The notes: generated from the sequence alone by a model not told the origin. A DNA stretch of 64,000 nt from Novosphingobium panipatense (GCF_002149965.1 NZ_MSQB01000010.1:1-64000); one strand, 5' to 3'; positions 42,191-50,868 are shown, counted from the stretch's first letter. Numbers and translations: made by a program.

Positions 42191-43225
42191 ATGGGCCGAA
42201 TTGTCGGCTGGAGCATCGGACGGCATCGGGGGACGACATTGAACAGAGAGGAGGCATTCGATCAGGCGATCAAGCTGATCGCGGATCTTCCCTGTCAGCG
42301 TGAGGTGATTGATTTCTGGGACATGCCCGCGGTGCGCTCTGATGGCGATCGCGCAAAGTGGCGGGCCGCCGCCGACCGGCTCATAGGCATCGGCCAGAAG
42401 GTCGCACCTGATCTTGCCGAGTATTTTGAGATTTGGGCGAGCGATGCGGCCGTAGGCGCAAAAGACCTTGATCGCGGCCTGGCGCTCATGCCGCTACCGG
42501 GTCTTGGAGGCCGTGCAAGCCTGCGCGCGAGCAATATCCTCGATCTCAAGCTCAGCCTGGGCAGGCCACCGGCGGCGCGCGACATCACCGCGCTATTCGG
42601 TCCGAAGGTGACGAAATTCGGCAGGGAGAACCTGCTGAGGGTCGAACAATTTATCCAGCTCCAGCTGGATGAGCGCGCGGCACATGGCAACCCCGTCGAT
42701 ATTGTTCACTGGACGCAGGACGCTCACCAGCACAAGGCAGGGTATAGCCTCTTCAACGGTCATCCCAGCTACCTCGTGGTTCAGCCGCCGGGCGGCTGGC
42801 ATTTTTCCTATTCAAAGCGGGCGGAGGCCGAATGCATGGCGTTGATCCGCGACGCCGAGAACACCTGGCGTGAGGAGAGCGATCTTCCACGCGTCGGCGA
42901 AGGGTGGATTTCCGAAACCAGACTTTACTACGAGCTGAAGGCAGCGTTTCCCGCGCTCGATGTGCTTCAGCATCACCGGCCAGATTGGCTAGGGCGACAG
43001 CATCTCGACATCGCCATTCCTTCGCTGCGTACCGCGATCGAGTTCCAGGGCGCTCAGCATGATCTGCCTGTCGCATTTTTTGGCGGAGAAGACGCCTTCA
43101 TCCGGACGCAGGAGCGTGATCGCCGCAAGCTGGGCAAATGCAGAAAGCAAGGTTGGCGCCTCTTCTATGCGCGCGAGGGGTATGATCTCACCGATCTGAT
43201 CGCCCAGATCGTAGAGCCGCGATGA
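42191..43225 (+). CDS. Protein with C-terminal VSR-like nuclease fold (344 aa)
   Basis: The N-terminal two thirds is unfamiliar (KLIADLPCQREVIDFWDMPA, LRRVEQFIQLQLDERAAHG region). The C-terminal 120 residues hold SETRLYYELKAAFP, LDIAIPSLRTAIEFQGAQHD, GGEDAFIRTQERDRRK and GWRLFYAREG, which together resemble VSR/PD-(D/E)XK-type endonucleases: an Asp, an E-x-Q and a Lys at the right spacing. It follows dnaE2 by 13 bases, on the same strand, so it may belong to the SOS operon as a nuclease or DNA-end-processing factor. The ATG at 42191 has no ribosome site; the TTG at 42239 behind GGGGGA is an alternative. The fold call is moderate. Confidence 0.65.
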   Translation: MGRIVGWSIGRHRGTTLNREEAFDQAIKLIADLPCQREVIDFWDMPAVRSDGDRAKWRAAADRLIGIGQKVAPDLAEYFEIWASDAAVGAKDLDRGLALMPLPGLGGRASLRASNILDLKLSLGRPPAARDITALFGPKVTKFGRENLLRVEQFIQLQLDERAAHGNPVDIVHWTQDAHQHKAGYSLFNGHPSYLVVQPPGGWHFSYSKRAEAECMALIRDAENTWREESDLPRVGEGWISETRLYYELKAAFPALDVLQHHRPDWLGRQHLDIAIPSLRTAIEFQGAQHDLPVAFFGGEDAFIRTQERDRRKLGKCRKQGWRLFYAREGYDLTDLIAQIVEPR

Positions 43226-43404
43226 CCCTGTCCAATTGACAGAAGAACACCAAGATGAAATGAAGGCGTCGGTCATCGCAGTGGCCGGCCGCCTGCTCAA
43301 GCGAAGCCTTCGTGGCACTGTATGAATTTCTGATTCCCATCCCGTTTTCGCGGCATTGGGCGACGGTAGCAGGCGACGTTTTCCGAAGCCGACGGAGAAT
43401 GGCG

Positions 43405-44178
43405 ATGGCATATAGTTTCCAGAAGATTTCGGATGTTAAGCTGCGCGCGCGCAAGATCGCGCGTGAGCAGGATATCCCTCGCTACCAGGCGCTGGACACC
43501 GCCGCACGCGGCGGTGGATTTCAGAACTTCGCTCATGCACTCAAGGAGCTGCCGGAGCTGGCACCCGCATCCCCCTGGTCAAATCGGATCGAGATCAGCC
43601 AGGGCTGGTGGAGCCGGAAGGAGCGAACCGGTGGGCAGGTAGCAGCATCGATCAGCCTGAAGCACGCGTTGTGCGAGCTGGTGAAGCCCCACCAGCTGGT
43701 CGAAACACTGGGCGGCTGCCGCATCGACGGAGAGGCACGGCTCATCAGCGATGGCAGCATGCGGGACCGCGAGGCGAGCATAATCGACGTAGCGAGGGTC
43801 GCCCGCGCACTTCAATTCATGGATGCGACAGGCCTCAAACCATCGCGATCGCGGCGCTGCTATCCCAAGGGCGACTGGGACAATCGGCCGCCCATTGCGG
43901 ATCATGACAGCTGTTGGTTCGATCCGGAGGCGCGGGCCTATGTGCTGGTAACCCAGCCATATCCTGGACGCGCTGCGATGCGTAGCGAGGTTCAGGCTGC
44001 CTGGGAGGCCCGGCATGGTTGGCGTACATTCCGCAGCGACTGGGGCAGCATGTACGGCTTTGGTACGGAGCTCTATCTCCTCTGTCCGCCAGCCTACGCG
44101 GACCTCCTTGGGCGGAAACTTGCCGATCTTGGTGCTGGTCCCGATGCGATTACCAACGAGGACGTCTCCGATGTCTGA
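43405..44178 (+). CDS. DUF5623-like plasmid protein (257 aa)
   Basis: The N-terminus MAYSFQKISDVKLRARKIAR and the following QALDTAARGGGFQNFAHALK, a short helical repeat, match my recollection of the DUF5623 family found on large plasmids. The middle has ISQGWWSRKERTGGQVAASI and a late acidic segment with WFDPEARAYVLVTQPY. The ATG at 43405 has GGAG seven bases upstream; the earlier ATG at 43399 is too close to it. No membrane segment is seen. It ends 24 bases before a striking 14-bp hairpin. The function of the family is not known. Confidence 0.65.
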   Translation: MAYSFQKISDVKLRARKIAREQDIPRYQALDTAARGGGFQNFAHALKELPELAPASPWSNRIEISQGWWSRKERTGGQVAASISLKHALCELVKPHQLVETLGGCRIDGEARLISDGSMRDREASIIDVARVARALQFMDATGLKPSRSRRCYPKGDWDNRPPIADHDSCWFDPEARAYVLVTQPYPGRAAMRSEVQAAWEARHGWRTFRSDWGSMYGFGTELYLLCPPAYADLLGRKLADLGAGPDAITNEDVSDV

Positions 44179-44202
44179 GCAGAGCTCCTGCGAGAGACCA
44201 CT

Positions 44203-44236
44203 TCTGTCACTTTACCCGAGGCGGTAAAGTGACAGA
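44203..44236. repeat. Perfect 14-bp inverted repeat (terminator or operator)
   Basis: TCTGTCACTTTACC (44203-44216) and GGTAAAGTGACAGA (44223-44236) pair perfectly around CGAGGC. It lies 24 bases after the DUF5623 gene and about 90 bases before the 44327 gene. There is no T-tract after it, so an operator or protein-binding site is as likely as a terminator. Confidence 0.7.
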
Positions 44237-44326
44237 GGCGACTCTTTGCGACCGAACCGGCGATGGGGAGCAGCTGAATGGCCGTAGGCCTCTCGCCAAT
44301 TCAACAACAATCAGGAGTAATTGATC

Positions 44327-44644
44327 ATGCGTGAGACCCGCCCGCCGCTGGTTGGCAAGCTCGCCCTTGCCGCGCGCAGCCTCGTCGAAGTGCCTCGCGC
44401 GCACGCTGCGCTCGCTGTCGCCGTCGATGAGGACGACCTCGCTGCGTTTGAAGACGGGATCAGAGAGCTCGATCCGGATGCAACACTGCGCCTGCTACAT
44501 TATCTCGAAGAGTGTGGCGCTGTTTTCCTTCCGGAAGGGAAGGAGGGCGGTATCGGGGTTCGGTTGCGGTTCAATGCGCGTGACGTCCGCGCTCTCAATC
44601 GCCTCGAAGGCGAGGGAGGGCCGGTCGGCAAGGACGATGTGTAA
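44327..44644 (+). CDS. Small hypothetical protein (105 aa)
   Basis: CAGGAG ten bases upstream supports ATG 44327. The protein has a helical N-terminus (PLVGKLALAARSLVEVPRAH), acidic middle (DEDDLAAFEDGIRELDPDA) and a short C-terminal strand region; no membrane segment or known motif is seen. It follows the 14-bp inverted repeat and lies 110 bases before the winged-helix gene at 44755. No family was recognised; it may be an accessory plasmid protein. Confidence 0.6.
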   Translation: MRETRPPLVGKLALAARSLVEVPRAHAALAVAVDEDDLAAFEDGIRELDPDATLRLLHYLEECGAVFLPEGKEGGIGVRLRFNARDVRALNRLEGEGGPVGKDDV

Positions 44645-44754
44645 ACAAATGGGGATTGCGTCAGCGCTGCGGTGAAGTGCCACGACTGTTCAAAACGGCG
44701 TTGGCTCTCTGAGAGGGATTCACATTGGGTGTGGGATGTGCTTGAAATGTTCCC

Positions 44755-45306
44755 ATGTTCCAGCCCGATCTTTTCGCCATGGAAGCCTCGATAACGCCGG
44801 TCATTTCTGCTGATCGCGAGGTGCTGGACATGCCTGCTATTCTCGAGCGGCTGACCGAGGTGTGTCAGCGGCCACGATATAGTTTCATGGTGCTCAACCT
44901 CATCGCTCAAGCCAGCGACCGGAACGGATCTGCTGGGCCTTATATTCGGGAGGGGGATCGCCGGATTCCCGTCCGGGACTGGCTATGCGATGCCCTGATG
45001 CCGGTGGCGCAGCGTGACCCTCGTCGCCTCGCAATCGCGGATCGGGTCCGGCGTGAGCTGGCCGAGCGCAATGCGATGCCCGCTGATGCGCGCGAAGCTG
45101 AAAGTCTCGTCGAAGCCCAGGTCGCCAAACGGATCCGTCTCTCGGGGCGTACCAATGTCAGCCGTGCCGTGTCCGAGCTTGTGCGGGCGGGGCTGGTTCG
45201 GCGACACTATCAGGGCTACCGGGTCGACCATCCCAACCGCGGTGCCCAGCGACAGGCGGTCTACATCGTCAATGAGGCGGCGCGCCGGGTGCTCCGCCGG
45301 GCCTGA
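44755..45306 (+). CDS. Putative winged-helix DNA-binding protein (183 aa)
   Basis: A variable N-terminal half (MFQPDLFAMEASITPVISAD) is followed by a C-terminal segment TNVSRAVSELVRAGLVRRHY with a wing (GYRVDHPNRGAQRQAVYIVN), which reads as a winged helix-turn-helix of the replication/transfer-regulator type. No membrane segment is seen. The weak ribosome site leaves ATG 44755 as the best start. It precedes a run of small unknown genes and may regulate or initiate plasmid functions. The fold call is moderate and no replicator iterons were found next to it. Confidence 0.6.
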   Translation: MFQPDLFAMEASITPVISADREVLDMPAILERLTEVCQRPRYSFMVLNLIAQASDRNGSAGPYIREGDRRIPVRDWLCDALMPVAQRDPRRLAIADRVRRELAERNAMPADAREAESLVEAQVAKRIRLSGRTNVSRAVSELVRAGLVRRHYQGYRVDHPNRGAQRQAVYIVNEAARRVLRRA

Positions 45307-45373
45307 CACGCAGCGGAACTAAAATCCGAAGCACGCCATTTACGCAGCATCACAAAGAGACTAGCTTTCGAAT

Positions 45374-45562
45374 ATGGCGAGCATTCTGACCCTTGGACAA
45401 CAGCGTAAAGCCGGCACCGCCGCGCGCAAGGTCGGCGGGTATGGCGAGCTTATTCGGCTCGAGACCGAGCGCCGGAAGGCCAAGGGCCAGGGCAAGATTG
45501 TGCTCGAAGCCTCGACCGGACGCTACATCTTCCAGCCTAAGAAGACCGCTCCCGCTTCATAA
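45374..45562 (+). CDS. Small basic protein (62 aa)
   Basis: A 62-residue basic product (TLGQQRKAGTAARKVGGYGE, RRKAKGQGKIVLEASTGRYI) without a known motif. It lies three bases before the membrane-protein gene at 45566 and probably shares its transcript. The ribosome site is weak. A role in nucleic-acid contact is possible from composition only. Confidence 0.55.
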   Translation: MASILTLGQQRKAGTAARKVGGYGELIRLETERRKAKGQGKIVLEASTGRYIFQPKKTAPAS

Positions 45563-45565
45563 TCG

Positions 45566-46426
45566 ATGGCGTTGACGCTCGGCCTGCTGGCGAGCGTGCT
45601 CGTCCTACTGCCCGGCCTCGCCGTCCTAGCCGCGTTCAATTTTCGGACCAGGCGCGGAGGCGCCAGGCGCCCCGAACTCGCCCTAACGACTATCAGCGCG
45701 CTGGTCATGGCCGCAGCCGTCTCGATTGTCGTCCATCTGGTGGCATGGGCCGCAATCGAAGGCGCGCTCGCCTTCGTGACGGCACTTCATGATGCCTATC
45801 CGGTCCTTGATCTTGGCCCGAAAATCGAGAATCCGCTGACCAGCTTCTTTGCCGCTGTGGCAGGAAACAAACCGATGGCGTTCAGCGGCGCGGTCGCGCT
45901 TGGCATGGTCCTCATTACCGAAATGGTCGCGCTCGTGAATTTCGTGCTCGGCGAAACCTTCGAACTGGCCTTCGACGAATATGACCTGAACGGCCAAGGC
46001 TGGGTCTTCGAGCACATCACGCGCCCGGCCGAGAATGGGTACACGCCCGTGGGACATGTCTTTACCGCTACGATGAGCGGGAAGTACGGCATCGCGTACA
46101 AAGGGCCGATCATCGACATCCGTCAAGGCGACAAGGGCGAAATCCTCTCGATCGCTCTCGCGCGGCCTGAGCGGTTTCTCTACGAACTGGGGACGTTCGA
46201 CGACGACCCACCCAAAAAGAGCTGGATCGAGCGCCTGCTGCCCGGGGACGCGGAGGAGGCGGAGCCTCATAGCGGCGTTCGGCATCATGAAAAGGATTAT
46301 GCCGGCGGCGTGGTCGCGCTGGATGCGCGTGTGATCAATAATATCGTCGTGCGCAGCATCGCGGATGAACTGCTCGAGCAGATCGACGAGGAAGTGCCGG
46401 ACGAACCGGAGGTGCCGCTCGCGTGA
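45566..46426 (+). CDS. Unknown membrane protein, first of an overlapping trio (286 aa)
   Basis: Three hydrophobic segments are visible (about 2-24, 40-63 and 105-130), then a cytoplasmic C-terminal part of about 150 residues rich in Asp/Glu, with GPIIDIRQGDKGEILSIALA and ARVINNIVVRSIADELLEQI. It resembles no family I can name. The stop overlaps the GTG start of the next gene by four bases, so the two are coupled. The run 45374-47291 looks like one operon that the IS21-type element cut at its distal end. Confidence 0.6.
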   Translation: MALTLGLLASVLVLLPGLAVLAAFNFRTRRGGARRPELALTTISALVMAAAVSIVVHLVAWAAIEGALAFVTALHDAYPVLDLGPKIENPLTSFFAAVAGNKPMAFSGAVALGMVLITEMVALVNFVLGETFELAFDEYDLNGQGWVFEHITRPAENGYTPVGHVFTATMSGKYGIAYKGPIIDIRQGDKGEILSIALARPERFLYELGTFDDDPPKKSWIERLLPGDAEEAEPHSGVRHHEKDYAGGVVALDARVINNIVVRSIADELLEQIDEEVPDEPEVPLA

Positions 46427-46896
46427 ATGCCGGATCGTCAAACTTGCTACAAGACGCAGGAGGTCTTTACGGGCTCTTGCTGACCTTGGTCTTCCTCGCA
46501 TTCATATGGGTGGCGCTGCTTAGCCTCACCCGTGACCTGTGGCGGATCGTCTTTCTGTATGAGACTCGCAGGGCGCCGACGCTTGGTATTGGCAGCGCCA
46601 TCGCGATTGGTGTGTACATCCTGGCTGGACTCACCTTAGGCGCTAAGCATTATGCGGCCATGATGTTCGCCGTGGTGGCGCTCGGTCCCTGGCTGCTGGT
46701 CAAGTCGGTCAGTGTCTATGCCTGGTTTCGGGATGGCCCGGAGGTGCGTCAAGCGGCTCTGGAAATTCGATCCATCGAGGCGGCCCGGATGCGCGAGACG
46801 CTCCCCAGGGCCGATCAGAAATTGCCGTGGCGCGGATATCTGTTCGACGTAGAGCGCGCGATAAGGCGTGGTCGCTACGAACCGCCCCCGATCTGA
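46423..46896 (+). CDS. Unknown membrane protein, second of the trio (157 aa)
   Basis: GTG start inside the stop codon of the preceding gene. Hydrophobic segments at about 14-36, 55-75 and 80-98 (GLLLTLVFLAFIWVALLSLT and others) are followed by a short basic cytoplasmic tail (RMRETLPRADQKLPWRGYLF). Its own stop shares bases with the next start (TGATG). Function unknown; it probably forms a membrane complex with its neighbours. Confidence 0.6.
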   Translation: MNAGSSNLLQDAGGLYGLLLTLVFLAFIWVALLSLTRDLWRIVFLYETRRAPTLGIGSAIAIGVYILAGLTLGAKHYAAMMFAVVALGPWLLVKSVSVYAWFRDGPEVRQAALEIRSIEAARMRETLPRADQKLPWRGYLFDVERAIRRGRYEPPPI

Positions 46897-47291
46897 TGGT
46901 TCGCCTTGCAGATCACTTGGCGCGAGAACAGTGCGTCTATCCCTCGCCGTTAATCGGGTGCCCGGTGGTTCTAGTCCTCGATCTGCCTGAAAAGAACCGC
47001 GGCGCCGGTCTGGCGCTCGGTCGCTACTATCCGATCATCATCGAGAACGAGGATGAACGTGCAGAACTGAATGCTTTTTTTGATGCGGAGCGCCCGGCCA
47101 TGGTGACCCCGGATCTCCTCGACCATCAGCCGACGGCGTTTCATTCGGACAGGTTGATCGTCACGCGCTATACCCCCTCCCGACCCGGATGGCCCTGGAT
47201 CAGCCTCTTCTACTGGCCCAAGGACTACCGAGCAGCAGCAGTGGGGCAGGGCCTTTCTATGGCTCGCGTGTTGATTTCCACTGAGAAGTGA
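46896..47291 (+). pseudogene. 3'-truncated unknown gene cut by the IS21-type element
   Basis: The reading starts with TGATG overlap to the preceding gene and gives a soluble, acidic protein (MVRLADHLAREQCVYPSPLI, GLALGRYYPIIIENEDERAE). The native part ends at about 47268; the remaining residues, SMARVLISTEK and the stop, come from the left end of the insertion element. The lost C-terminus is not found on the other side of the element. No family was recognised. Confidence 0.65.
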
Positions 47292-47327
47292 CCCGGGTTT
47301 TCCATCGAGAAGTGACCCGTCTGCGGA

Positions 47328-48134
47328 TTATGTTTCGGGTGTCACGGGTGGGTCAACCCGTGGTTTTCTCCTTTGGGTTCTGGCCTGCTTGGCAGAGCTG
47401 TTTTTGAAGCGGAAGCTATCGTTGCCGGTCTCCAGGATGTGGCAGTGATGGGTAAGCCGATCGAGGAGCGCCGTGGTCATTTTGGCGTCGCCGAACACGG
47501 TGGCCCATTCGCTGAAGCTCAGGTTTGTGGTGATGATGACGCTGGTGCGCTCGTAGAGTTTGCTCAGCAGGTGGAAGAGCAGCGCGCCACCTGAAGCACT
47601 GAACGGCAGATATCCAAGCTCATCCAGGATAACGAGATCGGAGTGCAGGAGGCGATTGGCGATCTGACCGGCCTTGCCCTGTGCTTTTTCCTGCTCGAGC
47701 GCATTGACCAGTTCGACCGTCGAGAAGAAGCGGACGCGCTTTCGATGATGTTCGATGGCCTGGATGCCCAGCGCCGTTGCCACATGGCTCTTGCCGGTGC
47801 CAGGACCGCCGACCAGCACGATATTGTCGGCGATGTCGATGAAGTCGCAGCGATGCAACTGACGCACCAGAGCTTCATTGACCTCGCTACTGGTAAAGTC
47901 GAAGCCGGCCAGATCGCGATAGACAGGGAAGCGCGCGATCTTGAGCTGATAGGCCACAGACCGAACCTCCCGTTCTGCTGTCTCGGCTTTGAGCAACTGG
48001 GAGAGGATCGGGATGGCGGCTTCGAAGGCTGGAGATCCCTGTTCCATGAGATCGGTGACGGCCTGCGCCATGCCATGCATCTTGAGGCTGCGGAGCATGA
48101 CGACGATGGCGCCGCTGGCAGGGTCATGACGCAT
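47328..48134 (-). CDS. istB: IstB-type ATPase of the IS21 element (268 aa)
   Basis: IstB is the AAA+ helper that remodels target DNA for IstA. The Walker A motif is [11 protein letters not shown] near residue 110, Walker [14 protein letters not shown] follows, and the N-terminal [20 protein letters not shown] is typical. The start at 48134 has AAGGAG eight bases upstream and overlaps the istA stop by 11 bases, the usual IS21 arrangement. Length about 260 residues is normal. Confidence 0.93.
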   Translation of the reverse strand: MRHDPASGAIVVMLRSLKMHGMAQAVTDLMEQGSPAFEAAIPILSQLLKAETAEREVRSVAYQLKIARFPVYRDLAGFDFTSSEVNEALVRQLHRCDFIDIADNIVLVGGPGTGKSHVATALGIQAIEHHRKRVRFFSTVELVNALEQEKAQGKAGQIANRLLHSDLVILDELGYLPFSASGGALLFHLLSKLYERTSVIITTNLSFSEWATVFGDAKMTTALLDRLTHHCHILETGNDSFRFKNSSAKQARTQRRKPRVDPPVTPET

Positions 48135-49647
48135 GACGCTTCTCCTTGCGCAGATCATCATAGCGTTCGACATTGGCCACCGGCTCGCTGACCAGTTTGA
48201 GCGCCTGGGGCGCCGTCACCGGCGGCGTGGAGATCGGTTTTCCGTCGACCAGCCTATAGAGCAGATTGAGGATATGGGTCTTGGTCGGAACGCCAGCCTC
48301 CAGCGCCATGGTGACCGCCGTCAGCACCAGTTGCTCATCATGATGAAGAACCAGCGCCAGTATTTCGACCATTTCCCTGTCGCCGCCGGGATTGCGCAAC
48401 AGATGTCGCTGCAGACGCTGGAACGCATCGGGTAGCTCAAGGAAGGGCGCACCGTTGCGCAGGGCGCCGGGCTTGCGCTGCACGACCGCCAGATAATGGC
48501 GCCAGTCATAAACCGTATGACCTGGACCGTCGTGAGAGCGGTTGATGATGCGCTGATGTGCGCAGATTGGCTGCCCCTCGGCGACGACCTGGAAGCGATC
48601 AGGATAGACGCGCAGGCTGACAGTGCGATTGGCGAAAGAGGCCGGTACGCTGTAGCGATTGCGCTCAAAGTGGATGAGGCACGTCGGCGATACCCGTTTG
48701 CGATATTCCACAAAACCATCGAAGGGCCTGCCCGCAACCATCAGACACTCAGATTCATCGGCCCAGGCATTGGCAACCGATCCGGGTTCGATCCCGTGAG
48801 GGATGTCCTCCCATAACGCCTTGCAGCGCTCCTCCAGCCACAGGTTCAGCGCATCAAGGCTTTCGACCTGCGGCGTGGGTTGCCACAGACGGTGCCGCGC
48901 ATCCTGGACATTCTTCTCGACCTGCCCCTTTTCCCATCCCGCAGCCGGGTTACAGAACTCAGCTTCGAACAGATAGTGGCTGACCATCGTCAGGAAGCGT
49001 GCGTTGACGGTGCGTTCCTTGCCACGCCCGACCTTGTCGACGGCCGTGCGCATATTGTCATAGATACCCCGGCGCGGCACGCCGCCCAGCACGCGGAAGG
49101 CGTGATTATGGGCGTCGAACAGCATCTCATGGGTTTGCAGCAGGTAGGCGCGCACGATGAATGCCCGGCTGTAACTGAGCTTGAAATGCGCGACCTGCAG
49201 CTTGGTCCGAACCCCGGCGATGATTGCCCAGTCCTCACTCCAATCAAACTGGAAAGCTTCCCCCGGCGCGAACGACAGGGGCACGAATGTCCCACGCCCG
49301 CCAATCTGTTGCTGGCGCCGATAATCTTCGCGCCAGTCCCGAGCAAAAGCGGCAACCCGGTTGTAGGATCCTTCATAACCCAGGCTCACCAAATCGGCGT
49401 GAAACTGCTTGATCGTGCGCTTCTGCTTGCGCGATCGGCCCATATCGCGCCGCAGCCAGGCCGCCAGATGCTCAGCAAATGGGTCCAGTTTGCTTGGTCG
49501 ATCAGGCACCTTGAACCGCGGATCGATCGTCTCGGACCGCAAATATTTGCGGATCGTGTTGCGTGATAGTCCGGTGCGCCGCGCTATCTCCCGGATCGGT
49601 AGATGATCGCGAAAATGCCAGCGCCGGATAACGCTCAATAACGCCAT
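48124..49647 (-). CDS. istA: IstA-type transposase of the IS21 element (507 aa)
   Basis: The N-terminal helix-turn-helix ([20 protein letters not shown]) precedes the DDE catalytic core: Asp in [10 protein letters not shown], Asp in [14 protein letters not shown], Glu in [15 protein letters not shown]-terminal region of the usual size follows. GGAG eight bases before ATG 49647 is preferred to the GTG at 49656. Length is normal for IS21 transposases. No frameshift is seen. Confidence 0.93.
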   Translation of the reverse strand: MALLSVIRRWHFRDHLPIREIARRTGLSRNTIRKYLRSETIDPRFKVPDRPSKLDPFAEHLAAWLRRDMGRSRKQKRTIKQFHADLVSLGYEGSYNRVAAFARDWREDYRRQQQIGGRGTFVPLSFAPGEAFQFDWSEDWAIIAGVRTKLQVAHFKLSYSRAFIVRAYLLQTHEMLFDAHNHAFRVLGGVPRRGIYDNMRTAVDKVGRGKERTVNARFLTMVSHYLFEAEFCNPAAGWEKGQVEKNVQDARHRLWQPTPQVESLDALNLWLEERCKALWEDIPHGIEPGSVANAWADESECLMVAGRPFDGFVEYRKRVSPTCLIHFERNRYSVPASFANRTVSLRVYPDRFQVVAEGQPICAHQRIINRSHDGPGHTVYDWRHYLAVVQRKPGALRNGAPFLELPDAFQRLQRHLLRNPGGDREMVEILALVLHHDEQLVLTAVTMALEAGVPTKTHILNLLYRLVDGKPISTPPVTAPQALKLVSEPVANVERYDDLRKEKRHAS

Positions 49648-49759
49648 GTCCAACACTCCATATACCCTCGCTTGTCAAAGCCAGGGACGAGTTCAACATG
49701 GGTCAATTCTCAGCGGAAATTTACGCCCTACCCGGGTCACTTCTCAGTGGAAATCAACA

Positions 49760-50148
49760 ATCAGACCGTGACGCCCAATATCGTGCTGGGCCTCGAGGGA
49801 AGCTTCAACGTCGGAGCCAGCGACGATATCCGGCGTAATGGCGTATCTATCAACCCCGACTATTCCTTCGACCTTTCGGCACGAGCCGGATATCTCATCG
49901 GCGGAAAGACGTTGATCTATGCACGCGGCGGGTATGAGAACATGCGCGCCAAGGTCCGTATTCCGAGCGCGTCCGGCGTGGTGAGCAACCGAGAGACGTT
50001 CGATGGCTGGACTGTTGGCGGCGGCGTCGAACGCGCCTTGCTCGATAAGGTCTCGGCCCGGCTCGAGTATCGCTACAGCGATCTGGGAAGCAACGGTCAG
50101 AAGTTCGACCGGCACCAGGTTCTCGCTGGTGTGGGATACCATTTCTAA
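49760..50148 (+). pseudogene. 5'-truncated outer-membrane beta-barrel (porin/OmpA-like) fragment
   Basis: About 129 residues remain, starting QTVTPNIVLGLEGSFNVGAS and ending RHQVLAGVGYHF, with alternating strands (LSARAGYLIGGKTLIYARGG, VSARLEYRYSDLG) and a terminal Phe typical of outer-membrane beta-barrels of the Omp25/RopB group. The signal peptide and first strands are missing. They end at the right inverted repeat of the IS21-type element. The missing part is not present on the left side, which points to a deletion next to the element. Confidence 0.8.
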
Positions 50149-50247
50149 CGAACTCCATCGCCGCAACCAAGGATGGCCGCCTCTCCGGGCGGTCATCCAG
50201 ACGCAACTTTCTGGACGGCCTCAGCAGCCCGTCAGCTCGAGGACAGA

Positions 50248-50643
50248 ATGAACACCGAAGATTTTACGATCCACGATGTGAGCGATTTTCCGATCGTCCG
50301 TTTAGCCAGACCGCTGGATACGTCCGGCCTTTCTCCCCAGTGGTGTTTCGAGATGGAGAGGCTCGTGCGAGATGGGCGGCGCTTCGTGCTCATCTACCCG
50401 TCGCCGACCGGAGACGAACCGTTTGAGGATCGCACTGCGCGGACCCTGTGGTTGAAAGCCAATCGTGAAACGATGGCGAAGCTGTGTCTCTCGTTGATTA
50501 TCGTCGAGCCCGATGCGGTTCAGCGCGCCGACCTTGAGAAGGTGTTCCCGCACCTCGAACATGCCTTTGGCGCACCCCAGACGGCTGCCGAGACGCAACA
50601 AGAAGCTCAGTTTCTGGCTGCCCGACTACTCGTATCGAACTAG
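50248..50643 (+). CDS. Small hypothetical protein (131 aa)
   Basis: ATG 50248 follows GAGGACAG. The protein is acidic and soluble, beginning MNTEDFTIHDVSDFPIVRLA, with EMERLVRDGRRFVLIYPSPT and a helical C-terminus (VFPHLEHAFGAPQTAAETQQ). It may be an STAS-like or related fold, but no motif supports a name. It lies 100 bases after the porin fragment and faces away from the following minus-strand pair. Function unknown. Confidence 0.6.
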   Translation: MNTEDFTIHDVSDFPIVRLARPLDTSGLSPQWCFEMERLVRDGRRFVLIYPSPTGDEPFEDRTARTLWLKANRETMAKLCLSLIIVEPDAVQRADLEKVFPHLEHAFGAPQTAAETQQEAQFLAARLLVSN

Positions 50644-50658
50644 CCGGCAGCCTGAGGG

Positions 50659-50868
50659 TCAGCCCGCTCTGACCCCGGTCGCGCCGTCCGGCTCTTCGTC
50701 AAACTGAGGATCCGCCAAACCGTCGACACTGCAAATATCGCTTGCCGCTGCGGTGACGGCGGTACGGATGAACGCCTCTTCGCTGCATCCGAGCCTGCTC
50801 GAAGCGTGTCGCACCATTGTGATTTCTGCAGCCGTGAAGGCTACTCGCCGGGTAACGTCTTCAGCCAT
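50659..50868 (-). CDS. Small acidic protein coupled to the hydrolase-OsmC gene (69 aa)
   Basis: The product starts MAEDVTRRVAFTAAEITMVR and has TRRVAFTAAEITMVRHASSR as a basic ribbon-like segment, then EEAFIRTAVTAAASDIC; the tail is acidic. It recalls small antitoxin-like or ribbon-helix-helix proteins (DUF1778-like), without a clear match. Its ATG overlaps the stop of the 409-aa fusion gene by eight bases, so the two are coupled. No partner toxin is next to it. Confidence 0.6.
   Translation of the reverse strand: MAEDVTRRVAFTAAEITMVRHASSRLGCSEEAFIRTAVTAAASDICSVDGLADPQFDEEPDGATGVRAG

Larger units (their letters stand above)
47269..49759. mobile_element. Complete IS21-family insertion sequence (2.49 kb)
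   Basis: The ends are 30-base inverted repeats: TGTTGATTTCCACTGAGAAG, then TGACCCGGGT, from 47269 and in reverse complement up to 49759. GAGAAGTGACCCG is repeated inside the left end (47283-47295 and 47307-47319), with a divergent second copy on the right, as expected for multiple transposase sites. istA and istB lie between on the minus strand. No target-site duplication is visible: the left flank is the unknown 46896 gene and the right flank is a porin fragment. The element appears intact and possibly active. Confidence 0.93.

Noticed and set aside
50248..50868. Toxin-antitoxin pair from the two small genes
   Set aside because: They are convergent and not overlapping as a pair; the 50248 gene has no toxin motif and the 50659 gene is coupled to the OsmC fusion instead.
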